Shown here: in pieces, positions 24,148-31,475 of the stretch
Layout: every line of letters starts with the position of its first letter
How positions within the stretch are numbered: position 1 is the stretch's first letter
The notes under the pieces: model-generated
What the model was told of the DNA's origin: nothing
Database searches by the model: none
What the model saw: the letters and a program-made list of their open reading frames with translations, nothing else
Translations under genes and position numbers: made by a program
DNA from: CAXDOZ01 sp963991145
GTDB taxonomy: Bacteria > Bacteroidota > Bacteroidia > Chitinophagales > JABDMM01
Length of the DNA: 32,655 nucleotides
NCBI GenBank assembly: GCA_963991145.1
Contig: CAXDOZ010000016.1
Span: forward strand, 1 to 32,655
Direction of reading: 5' to 3'

Positions 24148-24714
24148 TTAAAAGTTTAGGATCAGTGGAAGAATGATAAGGTTCATGGTTAAGCCTCCTA
24201 TGAAAAAGCCTATGACAGCAATTAGTGAAGGGAGTTGCAGGTTACTTAAACCACTTATGGCATGCCCTGAAGTACATCCGCCCGCGTAGCGGGTTCCAAA
24301 ACCAACCAGAAAGCCCCCTAAAATGAGAATTGCAAGCGATATTGGATTAGTCAATGAATCGATTGAAAATATCTCTGCAGGCATGATTCCTGAACCGGAT
24401 TTGGCAAATCCCATTTCTTTTAAATCTGAAATAGTTGCATCTGAAATACCAATACTCTGATCAACCATCAAATATTTTGAGGCAATGAAACCTCCAATGA
24501 GTCCTCCAAGAACAAAGACAAGATTCCAGATTTGAGACTTCCAATCGAAGCGAAAAAAATCACTGAATTTCCCAGCTCCGCCAATTGCGCAAACCGTTCT
24601 CAGGTTACTAGAGATTCCAAATTGTTTCCCAAACCAAAGAAGCAAGTACATCACCATGGTTATCATTGGACCTGCAACGTACCACGGCCATGGTTCTTTA
24701 ATAATATCTATCAT
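24148..24714 (-). CDS. YeeE/YedE family sulfur-transport protein, N-terminal half subunit
   Basis: 188 residues with about five membrane segments. The family signature Cys is in FGTRYAGGCTSGHAISGLS, and a second lies in RTVCAIGGAGKFSDFF. It forms a two-gene unit with the downstream half (3-bp gap). A GTGAC-N4-GTCAC operator and promoter precede it (24732-24775), placing it in the same regulon as SQR and both persulfide dioxygenases. Known relatives carry thiosulfate or sulfur-containing ions. The split arrangement is common in bacteria, so it is not a broken gene. Confidence 0.88.
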   Translation of the reverse strand: MIDIIKEPWPWYVAGPMITMVMYLLLWFGKQFGISSNLRTVCAIGGAGKFSDFFRFDWKSQIWNLVFVLGGLIGGFIASKYLMVDQSIGISDATISDLKEMGFAKSGSGIMPAEIFSIDSLTNPISLAILILGGFLVGFGTRYAGGCTSGHAISGLSNLQLPSLIAVIGFFIGGLTMNLIILPLILNF

Positions 24715-24731
24715 ATCTATAATTTACTTTG

Positions 24732-24775
24732 CAAGGTTAAGTCCTTTGCACCCATTTCGCAGTGACCTCAGTCAC
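24732..24775 (-). promoter_or_regulatory. Crp/Fnr-type operator and promoter of the YeeE/YedE pair
   Basis: The dyad GTGACtgagGTCAC (24762-24775) is followed after exactly 22 nt by TAACCTTG (24732-24739), 7 of 8 to the -7 consensus. The leader is about 14 nt. Confidence 0.75.
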
Positions 24776-24834
24776 AGAGAAAGGCAGCTACCCCGAAGAA
24801 TAACTGCCTTAATCAAAACAAAACCGGATATCGT

Positions 24835-26241
24835 CTAGAGCATAGTGCTCGGTTCTTTATATTCAGAAACCTGAATTCCTGTCTCTTTAATAGCATCAAA
24901 GCCACCTTGTATATTCTTCACATTGTGATAGCCTCTTGCTTTTAGGATCGATAAAGCAATCACTGCTCTGTATCCACCTTTACAATAAACCAGATAGATC
25001 TCATCCTTGCTGAGCTTGTCCATATTGGAGTTAATGAAATCAAGAGGAAAGCTTTCTGATCCAACAACATGTTCTGACTCAAATTCTGAGGTCTTTCTCA
25101 CGTCGAGTAGCTTGAAGTTGCCGTTCTCTTTCATCAAGTACTCAAGGCTTGAAGGTTCTAGTTCTTCAATGCGATCCTGATCCATACCTGAATCCTTCCA
25201 GGTTTTGAATCCTCCCTTCAGGAATCCAAGTGCATTGTCATATCCAACTCTGGACATGCGTGTCACGATCTCCTCTTCTCTTCCTTCATCCGCAATAAGG
25301 AGAATTGGCTGTTTTAGATCTGTAACCAAAGCTCCTAACCATGGGGCAAAGTTGTCGTCGACCCCAATGAAGATCGAGCCTGGTATGAATCCTTTCACAA
25401 ACTCCTCTTTGGTTCTTGTATCAATGATCAGTGCTCCCTGATCTCCATAGCTTAGGAACTCATCCAATTCCAGCTCCACGGTTCCTCTTTGCAACACTTC
25501 GTCAATGCTGTCATAGCCCATCTTATTCATCACCGCGTTCTTAGGGAAATACTGGGGAGGGGCCACTAGTCCGTCGGTAACCTTTTTCACAAAATCTTCT
25601 CTGGACATTTCCTGAAGAGCGTAGTTCACCTTTTTCTGATGCCCTAATGTGTCGATCGTTTCTTCACTCATCATCTTTCCGCAGGCAGATCCTGCTCCAT
25701 GTCCGGGATAAACAATTACACTGTCAGCTAAAGGCATGATCTTATTCCGGATAGAATCGTAAAGATGACCGGCGAGATCTTCTCTTGACAGATCAGTCTT
25801 CACAGCTAGATCAGGTCGTCCAACATCACCAATAAATAAGGTATCACCGGTGAAAATTCCGTAATCATTTCCTTCTTCATCGATCAACAAAAATGTAGAA
25901 GACTCCATGGTGTGACCGGGAGTATGAAGCACCTTGATCTTAGCACGACCAAGAGTCAAAACCTCTCCATCTTGTGCAACATGAACTTCAAAGTTTGGCT
26001 CAGCTGTCGGACCATAAACTATTGTAGCACCGCTTTCCTTGGCCAGATCAATATGTCCGGAGACAAAATCTGCATGAAAATGCGTCTCAAGTACATACTT
26101 GATCTTTGCACCATCCGCCTGAGCTTTTTCGATATAAGGTTTGGTTTCGCGAAGAGGGTCAATGATTGCTACTTCACCATCTGATTCGATATAGTAAGCA
26201 GCCTCTGCTAAACAGCCGGTATAAATTTGTTCTACTTTCAT
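24835..26241 (-). CDS. CstB-like persulfide dioxygenase-rhodanese fusion (copy 2)
   Basis: A 468-residue paralogue of the copy at 16703-18112, colinear over its whole length. The dioxygenase ligands are conserved at the same numbers (H54, H56, D58, H110, D133). The middle rhodanese again lacks the Cys (IADEGREEE loop), and the last one carries C420 in VYCKGGYRA. The active-site loop CKGGYR differs from CKSGYR of copy 1, which could alter sulfur-acceptor preference. Start is ATG 26241, giving no leader peptide, so it is cytoplasmic. It has its own, weaker operator-like site at 26270-26313. Confidence 0.9.
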   Translation of the reverse strand: MKVEQIYTGCLAEAAYYIESDGEVAIIDPLRETKPYIEKAQADGAKIKYVLETHFHADFVSGHIDLAKESGATIVYGPTAEPNFEVHVAQDGEVLTLGRAKIKVLHTPGHTMESSTFLLIDEEGNDYGIFTGDTLFIGDVGRPDLAVKTDLSREDLAGHLYDSIRNKIMPLADSVIVYPGHGAGSACGKMMSEETIDTLGHQKKVNYALQEMSREDFVKKVTDGLVAPPQYFPKNAVMNKMGYDSIDEVLQRGTVELELDEFLSYGDQGALIIDTRTKEEFVKGFIPGSIFIGVDDNFAPWLGALVTDLKQPILLIADEGREEEIVTRMSRVGYDNALGFLKGGFKTWKDSGMDQDRIEELEPSSLEYLMKENGNFKLLDVRKTSEFESEHVVGSESFPLDFINSNMDKLSKDEIYLVYCKGGYRAVIALSILKARGYHNVKNIQGGFDAIKETGIQVSEYKEPSTML

Positions 26242-26269
26242 GACGATTGCTTTTTGTGATTTATTGACA

Positions 26270-26313
26270 TAAAGCTATCTCGTCAGTCAAAGCATATTGA
26301 TGACCGTGATCTT
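26270..26313 (-). promoter_or_regulatory. Degenerate Crp/Fnr-type operator and promoter of persulfide dioxygenase copy 2
   Basis: AAGATcacgGTCAT (26300-26313) is separated by exactly 22 nt from the -7-like box TAGCTTTA (26270-26277). One half-site is 4/5 and the other 3/5 to the consensus. I found it by looking at the expected spacing, so it is weaker evidence than the other five. Confidence 0.4.
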
Positions 26314-26369
26314 AAGATTATATGATATGGATCAGGGACTTATGTGCTAAAAAGCACAGAAGGGATAGG

Positions 26370-26885
26370 TTATTCGTATACCTTCTCTCCCTCGCTTAGC
26401 CAGGCTCCCCAGGCGCGATTGTAAGCATGCACCTTTTCTGTCTCGGTGCCATTATTATTATAGACCGGGTTACCTTGATTAACCCACTCGAAGATTCCTC
26501 CGTAGAGATTGAATACGTTAGTATATCCCAAATAGATAAGCTGATCTGTTATCTTCTCGCTTCTGTAACCAACTGAGCAGTAAACTACAATTGGCTCGTT
26601 CAGATCTACTCCTTTTAATCTCTCTCTGTCGAAGTCCTCATAACCAACCCAAACAGCACTTTCAATGTGGCTCACATTGTATTCGGCTTCCTCTCGCGCA
26701 TCCAGAATGGTATAGCGATATGGCTCATCTGCCAATTCAGGAACCGACATCTCAGGAACATTGTGATCAAGCAATGCTCTTAGCATTAAATCGTAGGTAG
26801 AACTTTCTACTGTTGGTCCATCACTTTGAGCACAACCAAAAAAGATCAATAAACACATCCACATAATTAGGCTCAGTCTTTTCAT
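26370..26885 (-). CDS. Rhodanese-like lipoprotein (171 aa)
   Basis: A lipoprotein signal peptide (MKRLSLIMWMCLLIFFGCAQSDG; Cys about residue 18) is followed by one rhodanese domain. YTILDAREEAEYNVSHIESAVWVGYEDF is the N-terminal signature and PIVVYCSVGYRSEKI carries the active-site Cys and Arg. LYGGIFEWVNQGNPVYN is the closing motif. It is expected on the periplasmic side of a membrane, where it could receive or donate sulfane sulfur. It lies 74 bp after the other lipoprotein rhodanese gene, with no clear promoter between, so it may be the last gene of the sulP operon. Confidence 0.87.
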   Translation of the reverse strand: MKRLSLIMWMCLLIFFGCAQSDGPTVESSTYDLMLRALLDHNVPEMSVPELADEPYRYTILDAREEAEYNVSHIESAVWVGYEDFDRERLKGVDLNEPIVVYCSVGYRSEKITDQLIYLGYTNVFNLYGGIFEWVNQGNPVYNNNGTETEKVHAYNRAWGAWLSEGEKVYE

Positions 26886-26959
26886 CTTATCTCATTGAAG
26901 ATTCAATGAATAATCGTTCAATTGTCGAAGTTATATCAATAGTATTTCAAATAAGTAAT

Positions 26960-27367
26960 CTACTTATCCTCAATGTATTTTTGCCAGGCTAGAAAACCAC
27001 CTTCCAAATCATACACCTGTGAAAATCCGGCTTCTAATAATAGCTCGGCCGAACTTGCACTTCTCTTACCACTACGACAATAAACCAATACTGGTTTCGA
27101 CTTATCCAGAGAACTTATCAAGCTTGGTATTTCATCAGACAAATAATCATAATTAACTGCTCCTTCGATATACCCTTCAGAGAACTCATCTGCAGTTCTA
27201 ACATCCACCAATTGCATTCCTTCCAGGCTCATTGCTGTTTCAAAAGCCTCTGGACTAACCTTCTCATATCCTTCCTGGCCTTCCGGGCCCGATTGGGCGC
27301 AGCTAATAAAGCAAACTGAACTCATCAAGATGATGGATAGTAATGATGGTAGTATTAATAGTTTCAT
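26960..27367 (-). CDS. Rhodanese-like lipoprotein (135 aa)
   Basis: A signal peptide ending in a lipobox-like FISC (MKLLILPSLLSIILMSSVCFISCAQSG) is followed by a single rhodanese domain: MQLVDVRTADEFSEGYIEGAVNYDYL, active-site loop VLVYCRSGKRSASS, and VYDLEGGFLAWQKY. CRSGKR matches the thiosulfate-sulfurtransferase type of loop. Its ATG overlaps the stop of the DUF202 gene by 4 bp, so it is co-translated with it. Together with the next gene it gives two exported rhodaneses in one locus. Confidence 0.9.
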   Translation of the reverse strand: MKLLILPSLLSIILMSSVCFISCAQSGPEGQEGYEKVSPEAFETAMSLEGMQLVDVRTADEFSEGYIEGAVNYDYLSDEIPSLISSLDKSKPVLVYCRSGKRSASSAELLLEAGFSQVYDLEGGFLAWQKYIEDK

Positions 27368-27687
27368 TCTTTTCTTTTTTTCTTTCTTATACCGTAAGCA
27401 CTTTGAATCTTTGACCTGATCTGAAAAAAGATAACAAGTCCCGAGATCAAAATGATCACACTAAGGATAACCAAAGGAATGGCTATCCAATTCCATTCGT
27501 TCAGGATCTCCACATTGAGGACTGCGACTGCAGAAACAATGAGGTACAAACTTGTGCGAATGGAGGCGAGTAGATTTCGAATATTGGCTAATCGAGTTCT
27601 GTCGATTGCCAGATAGTCTCTCAATATCTTATCTGATGCCTGAAAGGCATTCTCCTCCGCTTCTTCTTTCCATTTAGGATTGATCAT
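27364..27687 (-). CDS. DUF202 (YidH-type) membrane protein
   Basis: 107 residues. The DUF202 signature LAIDRTRLANIRNLLASIRTSL is followed by two membrane helices (LYLIVSAVAVLNVEIL and IAIPLVILSVIILISGLVIFF) and a lysine-rich tail (GIRKKKRKE), consistent with a positive cytoplasmic end. Function of the family is unknown. It overlaps sulP by 4 bp at its start and the rhodanese by 4 bp at its end, so it is tightly coupled between an anion transporter and a sulfurtransferase. DUF202 proteins recur beside SulP genes, suggesting an accessory role. Confidence 0.8.
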   Translation of the reverse strand: MINPKWKEEAEENAFQASDKILRDYLAIDRTRLANIRNLLASIRTSLYLIVSAVAVLNVEILNEWNWIAIPLVILSVIILISGLVIFFQIRSKIQSAYGIRKKKRKE

Positions 27688-29390
27688 CTCTTCATTGGCT
27701 TAAGCTCCACAGAGTGCTCTTTCTCATAGAACTCAATTGCATCATGAACGTGAAGAAAATACTGTCCATTTCCGGATATCTCGTCCTTAAATCCAACTTG
27801 TTCTAATCTGTCTCTTAAAGGTCCGTTAGCACAAGCAATCAGCACTTCTATACCATCTTCCTCCGTATGCACTACCATTTCATGTAAAGCATGCAGGGCA
27901 GTTGAATCAATACTGGTGATCGCACCGGCATTTAATACAATGAGTTTAAGGTCTGGCCTCCGGCCGATTTCCTTTTCGACGAAATCTTTGAAGAACTCAA
28001 CATTGGCATAGTAAAGAGCGGAATCCAATCTGAATATGTAGACTCCTTCTAATTGCTCGGCATCCTCAAATCGCTCGATATTTCTGTAGTATTCTGAATC
28101 TGGAATTCTCCCCAAAGTAGCTACGTGAGGCTTTGATGAATTGTAGATCACCAGGATCAGGGATATAGCAACTCCCAATGCAATTCCTTCTTCAATTCCC
28201 AGTCCAAGTGTTGCTAAAAAGGTGATTGCAAGGAGCGAAAGGTCTTTCTTATCAGTCTTCCAAAGGTGCTTTACCTCTTTGAAATCTATCAATCCATATA
28301 CTGCTACCATGATAATTGAAGCGAGAATAGCCTTCGGCAGATAATAGAATAGTGGTGTGAGAAACAATAGAGTTAGGATGATAAGGATCGCACTAATGAT
28401 TCCTGCCATTCCGGTTTTTGCTCCGGATTGATCATTCACAGCAGTTCTTGAAAATCCCCCCGTAGTGGCAAAGGCTTTGGTAAAGGATCCAAAAATATTA
28501 GCCAGACCTAGTGCCATAAGCTCCTGATTAGGGTCGAGCTTGTAAGTCTTGTGTTTAGATTGGATCGCTTTTGCAACAGCATATGACTCCATAAAACTCA
28601 CAAGACTGATCGCTATAGCACCTGCAACAAGAAGCTCAATGCTATCGGTAGAGAATTCAGGAACGGCAAAACCCGGAAGTCCACTAGGAACATCACCTAC
28701 AATTTGAACCCCTTTGTCATACAATCCAAAAAGCCAAACAGATAAAATCCCGAAGATCACAGCGATCAAGGGACCGGGGATCTTCTTATTGATCTTTTTC
28801 AGACCGATAATGATCGCCATTCCCCCAAGTCCTATGGCCAGGGTATAGAAATTTGTTTCTCCAATGTGCTGTCCTGCATTGATCAATACCTCATGGGCAA
28901 ATTTGCTTCTTGGGATATCGATTCCCAATAAATGCTTCAACTGACTAAGGCCAATAATGATAGCTGCTGCAGATGTAAATCCTGTTATTACCGGATGGGA
29001 TAAGAAGTTGACCAGAAAGCCAAGTCGGAAAAGACCAAGAGCAAATTGAAAGATCCCCACCATCAGTGCAAGCAGAATTGCCAGACTGATAAACTCTGGA
29101 GATCCAACAGGTGCAATTGCTCCAACGCCACTAGCTACCATTAAGGAAACCATAGCTACTGGTCCAACCGCTAATTGTCTGGAGGTACCAAATATCGAGT
29201 ATACTATAATGGGAAGAATAGAAGCATATAAGCCATAAATAGGAGGTAATCCCGCGAGCATGGCATATGCCATTCCCTGCGGGATGAGCATTACTCCAAC
29301 AGTCAATCCTGCTGAAACATCGCCTTCAAGGTCGGATTTAGAGTACCTGGGCAGCCAATCCAGAATCGGTATGTATCGCTTAATATTCAT
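27684..29390 (-). CDS. SulP (SLC26) family anion transporter with STAS domain
   Basis: A 568-residue inner-membrane transporter. SulP hallmarks are SAGLTVGVMLIPQGMAYAMLAGLPPIYGLYAS near the N-terminus, about 12 predicted membrane segments to residue 420, the SFTKAFATTGGFSRTAVNDQSGAKT region, and a C-terminal cytoplasmic STAS domain (residues about 440-550, with LKLIVLNAGAITSIDSTALHAL). Family members carry sulfate, bicarbonate or other anions. With rhodaneses in the same operon and a shared operator, export or uptake of sulfate, sulfite or a related anion is likely but unproven. First gene of the sulP-DUF202-rhodanese operon. Confidence 0.92.
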   Translation of the reverse strand: MNIKRYIPILDWLPRYSKSDLEGDVSAGLTVGVMLIPQGMAYAMLAGLPPIYGLYASILPIIVYSIFGTSRQLAVGPVAMVSLMVASGVGAIAPVGSPEFISLAILLALMVGIFQFALGLFRLGFLVNFLSHPVITGFTSAAAIIIGLSQLKHLLGIDIPRSKFAHEVLINAGQHIGETNFYTLAIGLGGMAIIIGLKKINKKIPGPLIAVIFGILSVWLFGLYDKGVQIVGDVPSGLPGFAVPEFSTDSIELLVAGAIAISLVSFMESYAVAKAIQSKHKTYKLDPNQELMALGLANIFGSFTKAFATTGGFSRTAVNDQSGAKTGMAGIISAILIILTLLFLTPLFYYLPKAILASIIMVAVYGLIDFKEVKHLWKTDKKDLSLLAITFLATLGLGIEEGIALGVAISLILVIYNSSKPHVATLGRIPDSEYYRNIERFEDAEQLEGVYIFRLDSALYYANVEFFKDFVEKEIGRRPDLKLIVLNAGAITSIDSTALHALHEMVVHTEEDGIEVLIACANGPLRDRLEQVGFKDEISGNGQYFLHVHDAIEFYEKEHSVELKPMKR

Positions 29391-29403
29391 AAGGTTTCGG
29401 GTG

Positions 29404-29447
29404 CAAAATTATCTGGGCAAGGCCCAAATATCGGTGATTATTATCAC
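29404..29447 (-). promoter_or_regulatory. Crp/Fnr-type operator and promoter of the SulP operon
   Basis: The perfect dyad GTGATaataATCAC (29434-29447) is followed after exactly 22 nt by the exact -7 box TAATTTTG (29404-29411). The leader to ATG 29390 is about 10 nt. The half-site GTGAT differs from GTGAC of the other operators. Confidence 0.78.
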
Positions 29448-29461
29448 GTAAAGGAAAATGG

Positions 29462-30094
29462 CTAATCCAATAGCTCAATTCGATTCCTTCCCAGACTAAC
29501 TCTACCGAGATGTTCGAGCTTCTTAAGCAGTCGGGAAACTACTTCTCTGGAGGTGTTTAGTTCTCTGGCTATATCCTGATGAGACATGTTTAAAGTTCTT
29601 GATCCCTGGATGGTTGATTTATCCTCCAGGTATCTTTCCAGGCGCTCATCCATCTTTTTGAAGGCTACCTGATCAAGCGCTTCCAGCATTTCCTCAAAGC
29701 GATGCTGGTAGGTATTCATGGTAAAGTTCTTCCAACTTGGATGCTCTGTATACCATTGATCCATGTACTTGACAGGTATTGCTATGATTCTCACATCATC
29801 TTCAGCAACTGCTTTGATCGCGCTCTTTTTATTGGCCATGCAGCAAGTGAGGGACATAGCGCAGGTCTCGCCTTCCTTCACATAGTATAGAACAAGCTCA
29901 TTACCCTCATCATCTTCTCTTAGGACCTTGATAGTTCCCTCAGCAACCATAGGAACAAAGCGGATATACTGACCGTAATCCATAATCACATCACCCGGGT
30001 TATAATCAATAGGAGTGCCGTACTCGGCTATCTTTTCTTGCAGTTCAAGTTCAGTGATCTCGGGGAAGTAATTTTTGATCTCTACAGATTCCAT
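29462..30094 (-). CDS. Crp/Fnr family transcriptional regulator, probable activator of the sulfur regulon
   Basis: 210 residues. A cNMP-binding-type beta-roll (about 20-115: NPGDVIMDYGQYIRFVPMVAEGTIKVLREDDEG) is followed by the long dimer helix (about 118-145) and a C-terminal winged helix (about 150-208). The recognition helix is TSREVVSRLLKKLE with R183, E184, S187 and R188. The R-E-x-x-x-R arrangement resembles Crp and suits GTGA half-sites. There is no FNR-type N-terminal Cys cluster, but C78, C84 and C85 (GETCAMSLTCCMANKK) sit in the beta-roll at the effector pocket. It starts 2 bp after the hydroxylase stop, so both share the operator at 31149-31192 and the regulator probably controls itself. 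Effector unknown; sulfide, persulfide or redox is a reasonable guess. Confidence 0.88.
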   Translation of the reverse strand: MESVEIKNYFPEITELELQEKIAEYGTPIDYNPGDVIMDYGQYIRFVPMVAEGTIKVLREDDEGNELVLYYVKEGETCAMSLTCCMANKKSAIKAVAEDDVRIIAIPVKYMDQWYTEHPSWKNFTMNTYQHRFEEMLEALDQVAFKKMDERLERYLEDKSTIQGSRTLNMSHQDIARELNTSREVVSRLLKKLEHLGRVSLGRNRIELLD

Positions 30095-30096
30095 CT

Positions 30097-31143
30097 CTAC
30101 TTTTCGGGGATTATACCGTGCATTTGCTGCCCGATAAATTTATCAGGAAATTCTTCATCTCCAGGGAATCCTAGTTCAATATCTCTGCCCGACCGTGGAA
30201 TGTAAGCTGTACCAAAGACGTAATCCCAAATTGCCAGGGTCAATCCGAAATTGATCCCGTACTTATGATTCTTTGGAAGCTCTTTTGAGTGATGCCAGAT
30301 ATGCATCTCAGGGCTATTGAATAAAACATCCATTACGTTACCCATTGGTTTTGCAAGAACTGCACTAAAAATAAAGATCTCGGCAAATGCCAATACTATC
30401 TGAAGAAAGGGCTGTTCAATTCCAATCTGATCTCCCTGAAAAACATGAACATCCAATCCAAAAATCAGCAGTGAAGCGATGATAAGGGTGCCCCAGAATC
30501 CTTTAGCTGTTCTGGATAGATAGAAGTTAGCATGGTTGTAGTGTCCAATGGCTGTCGCAAGGATATGGATCACAAAGAAGTCCCGATAGCTATATCCGAT
30601 AAAGAGCAAAGGGATGAATTGAATGCTTTTATAAACTACATTCTCCATCCAGTGATAGCGCAAGTGCGCGGCAAAACCCATCTGTTTAACAGAGTGGTGC
30701 ACTTTATGGAACTCCCATAAAAACGGTACTCGATGAAGCAGCCTATGAGTGTTCCATTGAATGAAATCAGCCAGGATAAAGCCTATGATCAAATGAATTA
30801 CCACCGGAAGGCCAAGGAAAAACTCCTGAGTTGCTTTCAGGAAACTCCATGATTCAAGAGCACTTTCTACAACTCCTCCAAGCAAATTGGATATTGCATA
30901 AAAGATCAACAGCGAAAACAGGAAGTAATTGAAGAACATGTAGAAGAAGTCAAGCCAGAAGTCCTTTCGGAACTTTGGCTGCTCTGCACGCCACGGACGT
31001 AGGATCTCAAGTATGAAGAAGAATGCTGAAAGGCCTAACAACCAATAGAAGTAGTTATGCCATCCCGGATGAATGATCTGATCCCACAGGTAGGATGCAT
31101 ATCCGGTATAACTATCCTTTATGACTTGCCAAGCATTTTCCAT
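30097..31143 (-). CDS. Sterol desaturase/fatty acid hydroxylase superfamily membrane protein
   Basis: A 348-residue integral membrane di-iron enzyme. The histidine boxes are complete: H133RLLH137, H146KVHH150, H201YNH204 and H281IWHH285. About six hydrophobic segments surround them. The family hydroxylates or desaturates lipids using O2 and an electron donor; the substrate cannot be inferred. It is the first gene of a two-gene operon with the Crp/Fnr regulator and is preceded by the same operator as the sulfur genes, so a lipid-modifying or O2-using enzyme appears tied to the sulfur response. The -7 box ends 5 bp before the ATG, leaving almost no leader. Confidence 0.88.
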   Translation of the reverse strand: MENAWQVIKDSYTGYASYLWDQIIHPGWHNYFYWLLGLSAFFFILEILRPWRAEQPKFRKDFWLDFFYMFFNYFLFSLLIFYAISNLLGGVVESALESWSFLKATQEFFLGLPVVIHLIIGFILADFIQWNTHRLLHRVPFLWEFHKVHHSVKQMGFAAHLRYHWMENVVYKSIQFIPLLFIGYSYRDFFVIHILATAIGHYNHANFYLSRTAKGFWGTLIIASLLIFGLDVHVFQGDQIGIEQPFLQIVLAFAEIFIFSAVLAKPMGNVMDVLFNSPEMHIWHHSKELPKNHKYGINFGLTLAIWDYVFGTAYIPRSGRDIELGFPGDEEFPDKFIGQQMHGIIPEK

Positions 31144-31148
31144 CTCTT

Positions 31149-31192
31149 CAAATTTAGCTTCAACCGCTCAAACTCAAAGTAACACATGTCAC
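31149..31192 (-). promoter_or_regulatory. Crp/Fnr-type operator and promoter of the hydroxylase-regulator operon
   Basis: GTGACatgtGTTAC (31179-31192; one mismatch from a perfect dyad) is followed after exactly 22 nt by the exact -7 box TAAATTTG (31149-31156). This places the regulator's own operon under the same type of site. Confidence 0.72.
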
Positions 31193-31222
31193 AGATCAAT
31201 TTGTTCTTAGTAACACAAATTT

Positions 31223-31230
31223 TACATTTG
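31223..31230 (+). promoter_or_regulatory. -7 promoter box for tRNA-Ala
   Basis: Reads TACATTTG, exact to consensus, 17 bp before the mature tRNA 5' end. Confidence 0.55.
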
Positions 31231-31247
31231 CAATCCCGATTTGTTTA

Positions 31248-31321
31248 GGGGCTATAGCTCAGTTGGCTAGAGCGCTACACTGGCAGTGTAGAGGCCGACG
31301 GTTCGAATCCGTCTAGCTCCA
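31248..31321 (+). tRNA. tRNA-Ala (anticodon GGC)
   Basis: A 74-nt cloverleaf. The acceptor GGGGCTA pairs with TAGCTCC, including the G3-U70 alanine identity pair. The anticodon stem CTACA/TGTAG encloses loop CTGGCAG with anticodon GGC, and the T-loop is TTCGAAT. CCA is not encoded. It is a single gene with its own promoter and terminator, not part of an rRNA operon. Confidence 0.96.
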
Positions 31322-31327
31322 CTATAT

Positions 31328-31367
31328 AAAGCTTGCAAGACACTGATTTGCAAGCTTTTGCTTTTTA
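31328..31367 (+). terminator. Intrinsic terminator of tRNA-Ala
   Basis: The perfect 11-bp stem AAAGCTTGCAA / TTGCAAGCTTT (31328-31338, 31348-31358) has a 9-nt loop and is followed by TGCTTTTTAT. The rest of the gap to 31475 shows no gene. Confidence 0.85.
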
Positions 31368-31475
31368 TACGTTATAACAATTGCAATAACAAACGCTTCT
31401 AAAAGCTGGTTTTTGCCTTTGTTTTCATTTTCTCCTTATTTCAAGTATTTAAGGATAGATGAACTACAAAAACAA

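Noticed and set aside
23731..24714. A frameshifted single YeeE gene
   Set aside because: Both halves have clean starts, a 3-bp gap and complete membrane segments; split YeeE/YedE pairs are normal.
31179..31230. The hydroxylase operator also controlling tRNA-Ala on the plus strand
   Set aside because: The spacing from the dyad to the tRNA -7 box is 30 nt, not the 22 nt seen at all six leftward sites.
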